Assembly (NCBI GenBank): GCA_008933705.1
Contig: WBUN01000011.1
Span: forward strand, 1 to 64,000
Length of the DNA: 64,000 nt
Reading direction: 5' to 3'
Source: Hyphomicrobiaceae bacterium
Lineage (GTDB): Bacteria > Pseudomonadota > Alphaproteobacteria > Rhizobiales > Hyphomicrobiaceae
Both the position numbers and the translations under genes were made by a program. Under the pieces are notes generated by a model that was not told where the DNA came from, made no database searches, and saw nothing but the letters and a program-made list of their open reading frames with translations. Of the stretch, positions 17,487-26,853 are shown one piece after another. Within the stretch, counting starts at the first letter, position 1; the number at the start of each line of letters is the position of its first letter.

Positions 17487-19325
17487 TTGGAACAGCTTTT
17501 GGCCAAGGCTTCGACATCACCGAGCAATCCCCCCCGCACGCTGGACTCGCGGGCGAAAGGAACGTTGCGGCGATTCCTCGCCGACTGGGTGTTTCCGCGC
17601 TGGCGGCAAATTGCGGTCGCACTCGTTTTCACGGGCTGCGTTGCGGCGACCACAGGGGGCTACCCGCTCATCATCAAGCACTCGTTCGACACGCTGATGA
17701 CGGGTGATTCCAGCGCCTTGCCGTGGGTTCTGGCAGCGGTCGTCGTCATCACCACGTTTCGCGGCATCTTCCTCTATCTGCATCAGGTGACCACGTCGCG
17801 CATCGTCATGCGCATGACGACGGACATCCAGAGGACGGCCTTTGCGCACCTGATCCAGTCCGACTACGCGCGCTTGACGCGCGAGACGACCGGGCACCTC
17901 GTCTCGCGCCTGACGAACGATCTGGCCTTCATCCAGCAGGCCGCGCAGGTATCGATGATCGCCTTCGTGAAGGACGTGCTGTCGGTGGTCGCCCTGTTCG
18001 GCTCGATGCTCTACATCGACTGGATGCTGACGCTGATCGTGCTGATGATCTATCCGTTTGCGATCCTGCCCGTCGGCAGCATCGGCCGGCGGCTGCGCTC
18101 GGTGGCGAAGCGCACCCAGGCCGAGCTCGGCGATACCACCTCGCGGTTGACCGAGAAGCTTTCCGGCGCCCGCCTCATCAAGGCTTTCCAGTTGGAGAGC
18201 TACGCCATCGAGCGCCTCAACGGCAACTTCGAGCAGGTGTTCCAGCTCCGGATGAAGGCCGTGCGTGCGCGCGGGCGCATGGCGCCTGCGCTCGAGGTGC
18301 TGGCCGGCCTGGCAGTCGCCGGCGTGATCGCCTTCGCCTACTGGCGCATCGCGAGCGGCACGAGCACGGTCGGCGACTTCATGGGCTTCGTCACCGCGCT
18401 GCTTCTCGCCGCCCAGCCGACACGCTCGCTCGGCACGCTGACCACCTCGACGCTCGAAGGACTGGCGGCCGCCGACCGCATCTATGAGCTGCTCGACGAG
18501 CAGCCCACCATCGTCGACCGGGCCGGTGCAGAGCCGCTGGCGATCAAGACCGGCGCCATCGCCTTCGAGGACGTGAGCTTCTCCTACAGCACGGCGGCCG
18601 GCATTCTCGCCGTGAGGGACTTCACCCTCAATGTACCCGGCGGCAAGACGGTGGCGCTCGTCGGCCGCTCGGGTGCAGGCAAGTCGACGGTGATCAACCT
18701 CGCGGCGCGGCTGTTCGACGTGCAGTCGGGCCGCATTCTCATCGACGGCCAGGATCTGCGCGATGTCACGCTGGCAAGCCTGAGGAAGGCCGTCGCCATC
18801 GTCAGCCAGGAAGTGACGCTGTTCGACGATACGATCCGCGCCAATATCGCGTTGGGCCGCCTCGGCGCACGCGAGGAAGACATTATCGCCGCATCGAAGG
18901 CGGCCGCCGCCCATGATTTCATCCTGGCCCAGCCGCGCGGCTACGAGACGGTGATCGGCGACAGCGGGCTGCGGCTGTCCGGCGGGCAACGCCAGCGGCT
19001 GGCGCTGGCACGGGCCATCCTCAAGGACGCACCGATCCTGCTGCTCGACGAGGCGACGAGTGCACTCGACACCGAATCGGAACGTCTGGTCCAGGAGGCG
19101 CTGTCGCGCTTCACCCGCAACCGCACGACCCTGGTTATCGCGCATCGGCTATCCACCGTGCAGCGCGCGGACCTGATCTGCGTGATGGACGAGGGGCGTA
19201 TCGTCGAGATCGGCACGCACACCGAACTGCTGGCACGCGACGGCGCCTACGCCCGGCTGTGTCGTTCCCAGGCCCTGGCCGATCCCGACGGGGTGGCCCG
19301 GCCCGAACCCACAGAGGCAGCCTGA
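17487..19325 (+). CDS. msbA: MsbA-like lipid A/lipid ABC exporter (permease-ATPase fusion)
   Basis: A 612-residue half-transporter with an N-terminal six-helix membrane domain (about residues 35-330) and a C-terminal ATPase. The ATPase has Walker A GRSGAGKST, signature LSGGQRQRLALARAI, Walker B ILLLDEATSALD and the H-loop VIAHRLST. By homology and location inside the Kdo/lipid A block it most likely flips lipid A core across the inner membrane. The start is uncertain: the track uses a TTG at 17487, and a TTG about 28 codons later is preceded by AAAGGA. It could instead export another lipid. Confidence 0.85.
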   Translation: MEQLLAKASTSPSNPPRTLDSRAKGTLRRFLADWVFPRWRQIAVALVFTGCVAATTGGYPLIIKHSFDTLMTGDSSALPWVLAAVVVITTFRGIFLYLHQVTTSRIVMRMTTDIQRTAFAHLIQSDYARLTRETTGHLVSRLTNDLAFIQQAAQVSMIAFVKDVLSVVALFGSMLYIDWMLTLIVLMIYPFAILPVGSIGRRLRSVAKRTQAELGDTTSRLTEKLSGARLIKAFQLESYAIERLNGNFEQVFQLRMKAVRARGRMAPALEVLAGLAVAGVIAFAYWRIASGTSTVGDFMGFVTALLLAAQPTRSLGTLTTSTLEGLAAADRIYELLDEQPTIVDRAGAEPLAIKTGAIAFEDVSFSYSTAAGILAVRDFTLNVPGGKTVALVGRSGAGKSTVINLAARLFDVQSGRILIDGQDLRDVTLASLRKAVAIVSQEVTLFDDTIRANIALGRLGAREEDIIAASKAAAAHDFILAQPRGYETVIGDSGLRLSGGQRQRLALARAILKDAPILLLDEATSALDTESERLVQEALSRFTRNRTTLVIAHRLSTVQRADLICVMDEGRIVEIGTHTELLARDGAYARLCRSQALADPDGVARPEPTEAA

Positions 19326-19375
19326 ATGGCCCCGAAACAATGTGAGTGCAAGAGCGCAACTGCGGCCAATCTCGC

Positions 19376-19405
19376 CTTTGGAAGTCGGGCCCAGATCGGC
19401 TATAG
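19376..19405 (+). promoter_or_regulatory. possible sigma-70 promoter before the DUF374-waaA gene
   Basis: CTTTGG at 19376-19381 and CTATAG at 19400-19405 are separated by 18 bp, which resembles the alphaproteobacterial housekeeping promoter. This is a pattern match only. Confidence 0.25.
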
Positions 19406-19460
19406 AGTTTGCGACTCCAGTAAGATTAGCGGCCCATAGGCGCGCCAGGTACGACCCGGG

Positions 19461-21479
19461 ATGGCGAACGCCGAAAAGAAATTCAATCTATTCGATAGAG
19501 CCGCAGGCGCGCTGCTCGCCCGCTACATCCGCTTTGTGCATCGGACATCGACGCAGACCGATGCCATGACGGAGACGCTCGAGCAGCACTATGCCCATCA
19601 CCCCTGCATCATCGCAATGTGGCACGGCCAGTTCATGCTGCTGCCGCTTATCAAGCCGAGCTTCATACCGGTCGACATCATGCTCGCCAGGCATGGCGAC
19701 GCCCAGGTCCTTGGGGCCGCGCTGAAGCATTTCGACATGCAGCTCATCCGGGGCGCCGGCGCCGGATCGCGCGCCAGGGATCGCGGCGGCGCGCATGCCT
19801 TCCGCGCCGCGGTGCAGGCCCTGCGCGATGGCCGCACGGTGGCCATGACCGCGGACGTGCCGGGCGACGAGCCGCGGCGCGCGGGGCAGGGCATCGTCAT
19901 GGTCGCGCGGCAGTCGGGCCGGCCGATCGTGCCGGTTGCCATCGCCACATCCCGCTACTGGGCGCTCAACACCTGGAGCCGCATGACGATCAACCTGCCC
20001 CATTCGGGCCTCGGCTTTGCGGTGGGACCCTTGGTGAACGTGCCGCGCGAGGCCGGCCCGGAGGATATCGAGCGCTACCGGCAGGCGGTGGAAGACTCCT
20101 TGAACGTGGCGACGGACCTTGCCTACAAGCGCGCCGGCGGCGACCCGACGCGCGCAACGCCGGGTGCCGTGGCTGCCGGCAGCACGGAGCCCGGCCTGCG
20201 CCTCAAGACTTATCGGGCCGTCACCAGCCTGGCCCGCCCCATCGCCCCGATCCTGCTCAGCTTGCGCGAGCGCCGCGGCAAGGAGGAGCCGGCGCGCCGC
20301 CAGGAACGGCTCGGCCACTCAAGCATCGCGCGCCCCTCGGGCCGCCTCGCGTGGTTCCATGCCGCGAGCGTCGGGGAGACCAACGCCGTTCTGCCCCTCA
20401 TCGCGGCGCTGGCGAAGGAGCGCCCATCGCTGTCATTCCTGCTGACCACGGGAACCGTGACGTCGGCCAAGCTCGCCGCCGAGCGGCTGCCTCCGCACGC
20501 CGTGCATCAGTACGCCCCGCTCGACGCGCCCGAGTATGTGCGCAGCTTTCTCGATCATTGGCGGCCCGATCTGGCGGTATTCACCGAATCGGAGATCTGG
20601 CCCAATCTCATCCTCGAAAGCTCGGCCCGCGGCATTCCGCTCGCCCTCGTCAACGGGCGTATGACCAAGCGCTCGTTCCGCCGCTGGCGGCGCAACCCGG
20701 GCGTCGCCCGCCCCCTGTTCAGCCGCTTTGCCCTGGTTCTGGCGCAAAACGAGGGTCTGGCCCGCCGCTTCAAGGCTCTCGGAGCCCCGGGTGTCATTCC
20801 CACAGGAAACCTCAAGGTCGATGCGCCGCCGCCGCCGGTCGACAACGCTGCGCTCGCCCAGCTCAAACCATCGCTCGACGGGCGCACCCTGCTGATCGCC
20901 GCCAGCACGCACGACGGCGAGGACCAGATCATCGCCGATGCGCATCGCGAGCTGCGCCGCACGCTGCCCGATTTGTGCACGATCATTGCGCCGCGCCATC
21001 CCGAGCGTGGCGGCGCCATTGCCGAGATGCTGAAAGGTCGCGGCCTGAACGTGGCCCGCCGCTCTCTCGGCGACCTGCCGGACCGGTCGAGCGATGCCTA
21101 CGTCGCCGACACCATCGGCGAGCTCGGCATGCTCTACAAGCTGGCTCCCGTCGCCTTCATCGGCGGCTCCCTGGTCAACCGCGGCGGGCAGAACCCGATC
21201 GAGGCGGTGCGCCAAGGCGCGGTCGTCCTGACGGGCCCGCACTGGCAGAACTTCGGCGATGCCTACCGGACGCTGATCGATCATCGCGGCGCCATCGTCG
21301 TCAGGTCGGCGGAGGAGCTTGCCGGCGCCGCGCGCAAGCTCCTCTCGGATGAAGCCGAGCTCGGCAGCATGCGTCGCCGTGCCAGCGCCGCACTTGCCAC
21401 CATCTCCGGCGCCTTGCCGCGCACCCTGGAGGCATTGCTGCACTATCTGCCGAGCGAGGATCCCGTGCGTGCGGCTTGA
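19461..21479 (+). CDS. waaA: fused DUF374 lysophospholipid acyltransferase-like / Kdo transferase WaaA
   Basis: A single uninterrupted 672-residue ORF. Residues about 1-235 are a DUF374 (LPLAT-like) domain: IAMWHGQFML carries the H of the acyltransferase active site, and MTADVPGDEPRRAGQG carries the second block. Residues about 245-672 are a complete Kdo transferase, with the N-terminal GKEEPARRQERLG signature, WFHAASVGE, FTESEIWPNL, the LVNGRM segment, APRHPERG and the C-terminal GGSLVNRGGQNPIE. WaaA transfers Kdo from CMP-Kdo to lipid A precursor on the inner membrane. In related genomes these are usually two adjacent genes. lpxK follows with an 11-nt overlap. Confidence 0.9.
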   Translation: MANAEKKFNLFDRAAGALLARYIRFVHRTSTQTDAMTETLEQHYAHHPCIIAMWHGQFMLLPLIKPSFIPVDIMLARHGDAQVLGAALKHFDMQLIRGAGAGSRARDRGGAHAFRAAVQALRDGRTVAMTADVPGDEPRRAGQGIVMVARQSGRPIVPVAIATSRYWALNTWSRMTINLPHSGLGFAVGPLVNVPREAGPEDIERYRQAVEDSLNVATDLAYKRAGGDPTRATPGAVAAGSTEPGLRLKTYRAVTSLARPIAPILLSLRERRGKEEPARRQERLGHSSIARPSGRLAWFHAASVGETNAVLPLIAALAKERPSLSFLLTTGTVTSAKLAAERLPPHAVHQYAPLDAPEYVRSFLDHWRPDLAVFTESEIWPNLILESSARGIPLALVNGRMTKRSFRRWRRNPGVARPLFSRFALVLAQNEGLARRFKALGAPGVIPTGNLKVDAPPPPVDNAALAQLKPSLDGRTLLIAASTHDGEDQIIADAHRELRRTLPDLCTIIAPRHPERGGAIAEMLKGRGLNVARRSLGDLPDRSSDAYVADTIGELGMLYKLAPVAFIGGSLVNRGGQNPIEAVRQGAVVLTGPHWQNFGDAYRTLIDHRGAIVVRSAEELAGAARKLLSDEAELGSMRRRASAALATISGALPRTLEALLHYLPSEDPVRAA

Positions 21480-22503
21480 CGAGCCCTTCTGGTGGTACGA
21501 CGAGGAAGCATGGGGCATAGCCGCGTGCCTCGCTCCCATCGGCGCCGCCTATGGCTGGGCTGCAAAGTCTCGCTTCCGCCGCGGCAAACCCTACCGATCG
21601 CGCCTGCCCGTCATCTGCGTCGGCAACTTCACGGCGGGCGGCACGGGCAAGACCCCGCTGGCCATCCACCTTTGCGAGCACCTGCGCGCGGCGGGCCATG
21701 AGCCGGTCGTGCTCACCCGCGGCTATCGCGGGGGGCTGAGCGGGCCCTACTGGGTCGACCGCAAGACGGACAGTGCGCGCGATGTCGGCGACGAGGCGCT
21801 GCTGCTCGCCCGCGCCGCCCCCACGCAACTGGCGCGCGATCGGCAGGCCGGCGCACGCGCCATCGAGACCGGACCGAATGCCGCCACCGTGATCATCATG
21901 GACGACGGCTTGCAGAATCCGGGCCTCGCCAAGGACCTCAGCATCGCCGTGGTCGACGGCAGCCGCGGCATCGGCAACGGTCGGGTGATCCCCGCGGGGC
22001 CCCTGCGCGCACCCCTCGACTTCCAGCTCGAGCTGACCGATGCGGTGATCGTCAACGAGCAGTCCCCCGGCGCAGGCCGCCACATCACCGAGTGGATGCG
22101 GAGGCACTTCAACGGCCCCGTGCTTCGGGCGGTCACGATTCCGGCCGAGGATACCTCGTGGCTTGAGGAGCGCCGCGTTGTCGCCTGGGCCGGCATCGGC
22201 GCACCGCAGCGGTTCTTCGACATGCTGCGCGCCTGCAAGGCCGACGTGCGCGAGAGCGTGGCATTCCGCGATCATCAGATGCTGCAGGAGGTGGAAGCGT
22301 TGCGCCTTCTGGCGCTGGCGGACCGGCACGACGCCACGCTGGTAACGACCGAGAAGGACCTGGCGCGTCTCAGCGGCGCGGGCGGCCAGCTTGCGCAGCT
22401 GGCGGACAGCTCCCGGGTCCTGCCGATCAAGCTCAGCCTGGAGAAAGCGGATGCCGAGCGGCTGTCGTCCTTGCTCGACATGGCCCTCAAGGTGCGGACC
22501 TAG
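21469..22503 (+). CDS. lpxK: tetraacyldisaccharide 4'-kinase
   Basis: A 344-residue lipid A kinase. A short N-terminal membrane-associated helix is followed by the P-loop AGGTGKT at 56-62, preceded by VICVGNFT, and by the IIMDDGLQNP motif. It phosphorylates the 4' position of the disaccharide precursor to give lipid IVA. The start is a GTG at 21469 with GAGCGAGGA eight bases upstream, inside the last codons of the waaA fusion gene, which points to translational coupling. The track's 394-aa version starts too early. Confidence 0.92.
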   Translation: MRLDEPFWWYDEEAWGIAACLAPIGAAYGWAAKSRFRRGKPYRSRLPVICVGNFTAGGTGKTPLAIHLCEHLRAAGHEPVVLTRGYRGGLSGPYWVDRKTDSARDVGDEALLLARAAPTQLARDRQAGARAIETGPNAATVIIMDDGLQNPGLAKDLSIAVVDGSRGIGNGRVIPAGPLRAPLDFQLELTDAVIVNEQSPGAGRHITEWMRRHFNGPVLRAVTIPAEDTSWLEERRVVAWAGIGAPQRFFDMLRACKADVRESVAFRDHQMLQEVEALRLLALADRHDATLVTTEKDLARLSGAGGQLAQLADSSRVLPIKLSLEKADAERLSSLLDMALKVRT

Positions 22504-22552
22504 AGCGAGATCGTTCTTGATGGACGCGGGTGTGCTCGCAGCCCGTGGGTCC

Positions 22553-22583
22553 CTGCTCCGCTTCGCTTCTGCCGGGATGACAG
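22553..22583. repeat. short extragenic repeat-like element between lpxK and the DUF2093 gene
   Basis: TGCTCCGCTTCGCTTCTGCC and the following GGGATGAC resemble a short interspersed extragenic sequence common in GC-rich alphaproteobacteria. It lies in the convergent gap between lpxK and the DUF2093 gene. Only one copy is in the window, so the identification rests on memory of the pattern. Confidence 0.3.
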
Positions 22584-22631
22584 GCCTAGCGTGCGGATTT
22601 CCGCTTCAACCTAATTCGGAAAGATGCCAGC

Positions 22632-22865
22632 CTACTTCTTGCCGCCGCGCGCAGCCACCGCACGGTGGCGCTCGAAGGCGATCTCGGCGCTGGCGTAGGC
22701 CTCCTGCAGGGGCACGCTCCAGTAGCGCAGATCGGGCAGCATGATGGGCTCGCCCGTCACCGCGCAGCGCACGAAGTCGCCGGGGCTCAGGACCTGAAAC
22801 TCGCCATCGAGATATCGCAGCTTTGCCTCGCCCTTGAGGCCCAGCAACTTTTCGAACCTGTTCAT
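22632..22865 (-). CDS. DUF2093 family small protein
   Basis: A 77-residue protein beginning MNRFEKLLG, with the core AKLRYLDGEFQVLSPGDFVRC and LPDLRYWSVPLQEAYAS. This is the DUF2093 pattern, an alphaproteobacterial family of unknown function found regularly between lpxK and xseA. The track's 207-aa ORF reads in from upstream; the ATG at 22865 is the real start. It lies 85 nt downstream of xseA on the same strand. Confidence 0.85.
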   Translation of the reverse strand: MNRFEKLLGLKGEAKLRYLDGEFQVLSPGDFVRCAVTGEPIMLPDLRYWSVPLQEAYASAEIAFERHRAVAARGGKK

Positions 22866-22950
22866 TCGTCCAAACCTAGTGCCCCAAGGGCGAAACTGGG
22901 CGCGAGCATACATGCGACGCCTATCGCGCGCCAGTGTCACAGCAGCACGG

Positions 22951-24546
22951 TCAAAACAGCGAGCCCTGGCTGCCCCCGCCGCCTTTGCCGCGGTCCGGCG
23001 TTGCGGCCCGTGCCTCGGTCGGCTTGGCCGGGGCGGGCGCATTCTCCGCAACCCGCGCACCAAACCGGCCGTCGGCAAGCTCGATGTCGAGGCGCTGGCC
23101 GGCTGCGACCTGCTTGACCGAGCGTACCGTGCGGCCGCCTGCATCGCGCACGAGAGCAAAGCCGCGCTGCAGCACGCCCTGGTAGCTGAGCGAGCCAAGC
23201 AGCTTGGCGCAGCCGTCGAGGCGCTGGCGATGCGCGCCGACCCGGGCGAGCACACTCTGGCGGATGCGCCCCTCCAGCATGGTAACGCGCTCGCGGCCGC
23301 GGGTGAGGCGCACAGCCAGCACGCGCGGAGCCAGCATGCCTGCTATGCGCTCGAACCGCGCACGCCTGGGGCCGGCTGTACGCGCCAGCGATGCGGCGGC
23401 ACGCCGGCCGAGCCCATCCAGCCGGTCATGCACACGAGCCAGACGCGTGTCCAGCAGGCGAGGCTGCAGGCGCGCCGTGGCGCGCGCTAACCGCACGCCG
23501 TGCGCCCGCGCATTGGCCAGCAGCGCGCGGCCCAGCCTCTGCTCCACGGCATCGAAGCGCTGACGCGGCAGTGCGAGCAGGTCCTGCCGGCGCGGCAGGC
23601 CACGCATGGCGGCGCGCAGGTGCGCGCGCATGGCATCAAGCGCGCGATGCGCGGCAACGCTGAGGCGCAGACCGAGCTTGCCCGCCTGCTCGACGAGTTC
23701 GGAGAACTTCGGCACCGCCCACTCGGCGGCCTTGGTGGGGGTCGGCGCCCGCGCATCGGCGGCGAAGTCGATCAGCGTCCAATCCGTCTCATGGCCGACA
23801 GCCGCGATGAGGGGGATCCGGCTCGCGGCCGCGGCCCGCACCACGATCTCCTCGTTGAAGCCCCACAAATCCTCGAGGCTGCCGCCGCCACGGGCAACAA
23901 TCAGCACGTCCGGCCTCGCGACCGGCCCGCCCCGCGCCATCGCGTTGAAGCCGCGAATGGCAGCCGCCACCTCGGCGGCACAGGTGTCGCCCTGCACCCG
24001 GACGGGCCACAGCACCACATGCGCCGGGAAGCGCTCGTTGAAGCCGTGCAGCATGTCGCGGATCACGGCGCCCGTCGGCGACGTCACGATGCCGATGACG
24101 CGCGGCAGAAAGGGCAGCTTCTTCTTGCGCGCCTCGTCGAACAGGCCCTCGGCGGCGAGCTTCTTCTTGCGCTCCTCAAGCAGCGCCATGAGCGCGCCGA
24201 TGCCGGCCGGCTCAAGGGCATCGATGACGATCTGATAGGACGATTTGCCGGGGTAGGAGGTGATCTTGCCGGTGGCGATCACCTCAAGGCCCTCGGCCGG
24301 CTTGAACCTGAGCCCGGAGAACACCCCGCGCCAGATCACCGCATCGATCTTGGCCTTGTCGTCCTTGAGGGCGAAATAGCAATGGCCGGAGGAATGGACG
24401 CCGCGAAAACCCGAGATCTCGCCCCTGAGGCGCACATAGCCGAACGTGCCTTCCAGCGTCCGCTTGATGGCGGACGACAGCTCGGACACCGAGTATTCCG
24501 GCGCATTGACGCCCTGACGGGCGGCGCGGGCAGCAGCTTCGGCCAC
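22951..24546 (-). CDS. xseA: exodeoxyribonuclease VII large subunit
   Basis: A 531-residue protein with an N-terminal OB-fold (YSVSELSSAIKRTLEGTFG, then HCYFALKD). The catalytic core contains GIVTSPTGAVIRDML, VARGGGSLEDLWGFN and VGHETDWTLIDFAAD. A long Ala/Arg-rich helical region typical of the XseB-binding coiled coil follows. With XseB it degrades single-stranded DNA in repair. Length is a little above average because of the Arg-rich helices and a low-complexity tail. The gene is divergent from purD. Confidence 0.92.
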   Translation of the reverse strand: MAEAAARAARQGVNAPEYSVSELSSAIKRTLEGTFGYVRLRGEISGFRGVHSSGHCYFALKDDKAKIDAVIWRGVFSGLRFKPAEGLEVIATGKITSYPGKSSYQIVIDALEPAGIGALMALLEERKKKLAAEGLFDEARKKKLPFLPRVIGIVTSPTGAVIRDMLHGFNERFPAHVVLWPVRVQGDTCAAEVAAAIRGFNAMARGGPVARPDVLIVARGGGSLEDLWGFNEEIVVRAAAASRIPLIAAVGHETDWTLIDFAADARAPTPTKAAEWAVPKFSELVEQAGKLGLRLSVAAHRALDAMRAHLRAAMRGLPRRQDLLALPRQRFDAVEQRLGRALLANARAHGVRLARATARLQPRLLDTRLARVHDRLDGLGRRAAASLARTAGPRRARFERIAGMLAPRVLAVRLTRGRERVTMLEGRIRQSVLARVGAHRQRLDGCAKLLGSLSYQGVLQRGFALVRDAGGRTVRSVKQVAAGQRLDIELADGRFGARVAENAPAPAKPTEARAATPDRGKGGGGSQGSLF

Positions 24547-24650
24547 GTTTACCCCTGGCTTTGTTCAGCGACGCTAGAGATGATACATGAGGTCGGGCTC
24601 TAGAAAGGCCAAGTGATGGCCGATTTCCAGAGGTTTTGGGGGCCTCGCCC

Positions 24651-25934
24651 ATGAACGTACTCCTGATCGGCTCCGGCGGCCGCGAGCATGCGCTCGCCTG
24701 GGCCATCTCGGCGAGCCCGCTGCTCGGCAGGCTCTACTGCGTGCCCGGCAATGCCGGCATCGCGGAGGTGGCCGAGTGCGTGGCCTTCGACGTGGAGGAC
24801 CACGCGGCCGTCATCCAGTTCTGCATCGACAACGACGTGGAATTCGTCGTCGTCGGGCCCGAGGCGCCGCTGGTGGCAGGCCTCGCCGACGACCTGGCGG
24901 CTGCCAAGATCAGGGTGTTCGGCCCCAGCAAGGCGGCTGCGCAGCTCGAGGGTTCGAAAGGATTCACCAAGGATTTCTGCACCGAGTTCGCCATCCCGAC
25001 CGCCGCGTACCGCCGCTTCTCGGACGCCCGCTCGGCCGCTGCCTATGCGGCGGAGCATCCCCTTCCGGTCGTCGTCAAGGCGGACGGGCTGGCCGCAGGC
25101 AAGGGCGTCGTCATTGCCGAGACGCACGCGGACGCCGTGGCGGCCATCGACGCCTGCTTTGCCGGTGCCTTCGGCGCAGCCGGCGCCGAGGTCGTCATCG
25201 AAGAGTGCCTGGTCGGGGAGGAGGCAAGCTTCTTCGCCCTCATCGACGGGGCCCACGCGCTGCCCCTGGTCGCCGCGCAGGACCACAAGCGCGCCTTCGA
25301 CGGCGAGAAGGGCCCCAACACCGGCGGCATGGGGGCGTATTCCCCTGCTCCCGTCATGACGCCCGATATGACGCGCCGCACGATGGACGAGATCATCTGG
25401 CCCACTGTGCGCGGCATGGCGGCCCGGGGCACTCCCTTCAAGGGCGTCCTGTTCGCCGGGCTCATGATCACCGCCGGCGGGCCGAAGCTCATCGAGTACA
25501 ACGTGCGCTTCGGCGATCCGGAGACCCAGGTGCTGATGATGCGGCTAAAGTCGGACATCCTGGCGGCGCTCGTCGCTGCTGCCGACGGCGCGCTGAAGAC
25601 GTTCGATCTGCGCTGGCACGACGATGCAGCCCTCACCGTGGTCATGGCGTCCAACGGCTATCCGGGTGAGTACAAGAAGGGCAGCGAGATCCACGGTCTG
25701 GATGGTGCGCGCGCCGTCGAGGGCGTGGAGATCTTCCATGCCGGCACCACGCGCGAGGGCACGCGGCTGCTCGCGACGGGAGGGCGGGTGCTCAACGTGA
25801 CCGCGCGCGGCAAGACCGTGAGCGAGGCCCAGCGCCGCGCCTACCAGGCCGTGCGTGCGATCGATTGGCCCGGCGGCTTCTGCCGCAGCGACATCGGCTG
25901 GCGCGCCGTTGCCCGCGAGCGGGGCGGATCATGA
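24651..25934 (+). CDS. purD: phosphoribosylamine-glycine ligase
   Basis: A 427-residue ATP-grasp ligase. The N-terminal [17 protein letters not shown], the GPEAPLVAG segment, [15 protein letters not shown] and the [21 protein letters not shown] block are diagnostic. It makes glycinamide ribonucleotide in purine synthesis. The ATG at 24651 begins exactly at the conserved N-terminus. The hydrolase gene downstream overlaps by 4 nt (ATGA). Confidence 0.95.
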   Translation: MNVLLIGSGGREHALAWAISASPLLGRLYCVPGNAGIAEVAECVAFDVEDHAAVIQFCIDNDVEFVVVGPEAPLVAGLADDLAAAKIRVFGPSKAAAQLEGSKGFTKDFCTEFAIPTAAYRRFSDARSAAAYAAEHPLPVVVKADGLAAGKGVVIAETHADAVAAIDACFAGAFGAAGAEVVIEECLVGEEASFFALIDGAHALPLVAAQDHKRAFDGEKGPNTGGMGAYSPAPVMTPDMTRRTMDEIIWPTVRGMAARGTPFKGVLFAGLMITAGGPKLIEYNVRFGDPETQVLMMRLKSDILAALVAAADGALKTFDLRWHDDAALTVVMASNGYPGEYKKGSEIHGLDGARAVEGVEIFHAGTTREGTRLLATGGRVLNVTARGKTVSEAQRRAYQAVRAIDWPGGFCRSDIGWRAVARERGGS

Positions 25935-26851
25935 CGGGACTGCCCGACCTTTTTCCCGGCTTCGCCGAGCGACGCGTCAAGACCGCCGGCGGCCTCATGT
26001 TCCTGCGCACGGGCGGATCGGGCCCGCCGCTTCTGCTGCTGCACGGCTACCCGCAATCGCACGCCTGCTGGCACAAGATCGCCCCTGAGCTCGCCCAGCA
26101 CTTCACCCTCGTCGTGCCGGATCTGCGCGGCTACGGATCGAGCACGGCGCCGGCCGGCGATGCCGAGCACAAGACCTACTCCAAGCGGGCGATGGCAGAA
26201 GACTGTCTCGCCATCATGCACGCGCTGGGGCACGCGCGCTTCATCGTCGCCGGCCACGACCGCGGCGGGCGCGTCGCCTATCGGCTCGCGCTCGACCACC
26301 CCGACGCCGTGCGCGCACTCGTCCCCGTCGACATCCTGCCGACGGCAGAGGTGTGGCGGCGCATGGGCGCAGACAGCGCCGTCAAATCCTATCACTGGTC
26401 GTTCCTGGCCCAGCCCCATCCCATGCCCGAGACCCTGATCGGCAGGGACCCCGTGTTCTACCTGGAGCACACGCTGAAAAGCTGGGCCAAGCCCCGCAAT
26501 CTGTCGCCGTTTCTGCCCGAGGCGCTGGTGCATTACCGTGCCTTGCTCAAAGCGCCCGAGCGCGTGCACGCCGTGTGCGAGGACTATCGCGCGGGAGCTA
26601 CCATCGACCGGCAGCTTGACGAGGCGGACCTGGCGGGCGGGCGGCAGATCACCTGCCCCACGTTCCTCTTGTGGGGCAGCGACTACATCGGCAAGGGCAG
26701 CGCGGAGCCGCGCGACGTCTGGCGGCCCTGGTGCCGCACGCCCGCAGAGGGTGAGCAGATCGACTCCGGCCATTTCCTGGCCGAGGAGAATCCGCGTGCG
26801 ATGCTCGCCGCACTGCTGCCGTTCCTCAACGCGCACCGCGACGCCGCATAG
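25931..26851 (+). CDS. fluoroacetate/haloacetate dehalogenase-like alpha/beta hydrolase
   Basis: A 306-residue alpha/beta hydrolase. The oxyanion segment is LLLHGYPQ. The nucleophile motif [18 protein letters not shown] places Asp at 110 with Arg at 111 and 114. Asp134 lies in VPVDILP, His155-Trp156 in YHWSFLAQP and Tyr219 in CEDYRAG, and the catalytic His is near 281. These match, in type and almost in number, the catalytic triad, carboxylate-binding arginines and halide-binding residues of the characterised Rhodopseudomonas fluoroacetate dehalogenase. The family hydrolyses C-F or C-Cl bonds of haloacetates through an ester intermediate. Some relatives are epoxide hydrolases, but those lack this HW/Y pocket. 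It overlaps purD by 4 nt, an odd pairing. Confidence 0.8.
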   Translation: MTGLPDLFPGFAERRVKTAGGLMFLRTGGSGPPLLLLHGYPQSHACWHKIAPELAQHFTLVVPDLRGYGSSTAPAGDAEHKTYSKRAMAEDCLAIMHALGHARFIVAGHDRGGRVAYRLALDHPDAVRALVPVDILPTAEVWRRMGADSAVKSYHWSFLAQPHPMPETLIGRDPVFYLEHTLKSWAKPRNLSPFLPEALVHYRALLKAPERVHAVCEDYRAGATIDRQLDEADLAGGRQITCPTFLLWGSDYIGKGSAEPRDVWRPWCRTPAEGEQIDSGHFLAEENPRAMLAALLPFLNAHRDAA

Positions 26852-26853
26852 CC

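Noticed and set aside
17517-19145. 542-aa minus-strand ORF inside the MsbA-like gene
   Set aside because: Antisense shadow; composition is Arg/Asp/Gly-rich and no motif is recognisable.
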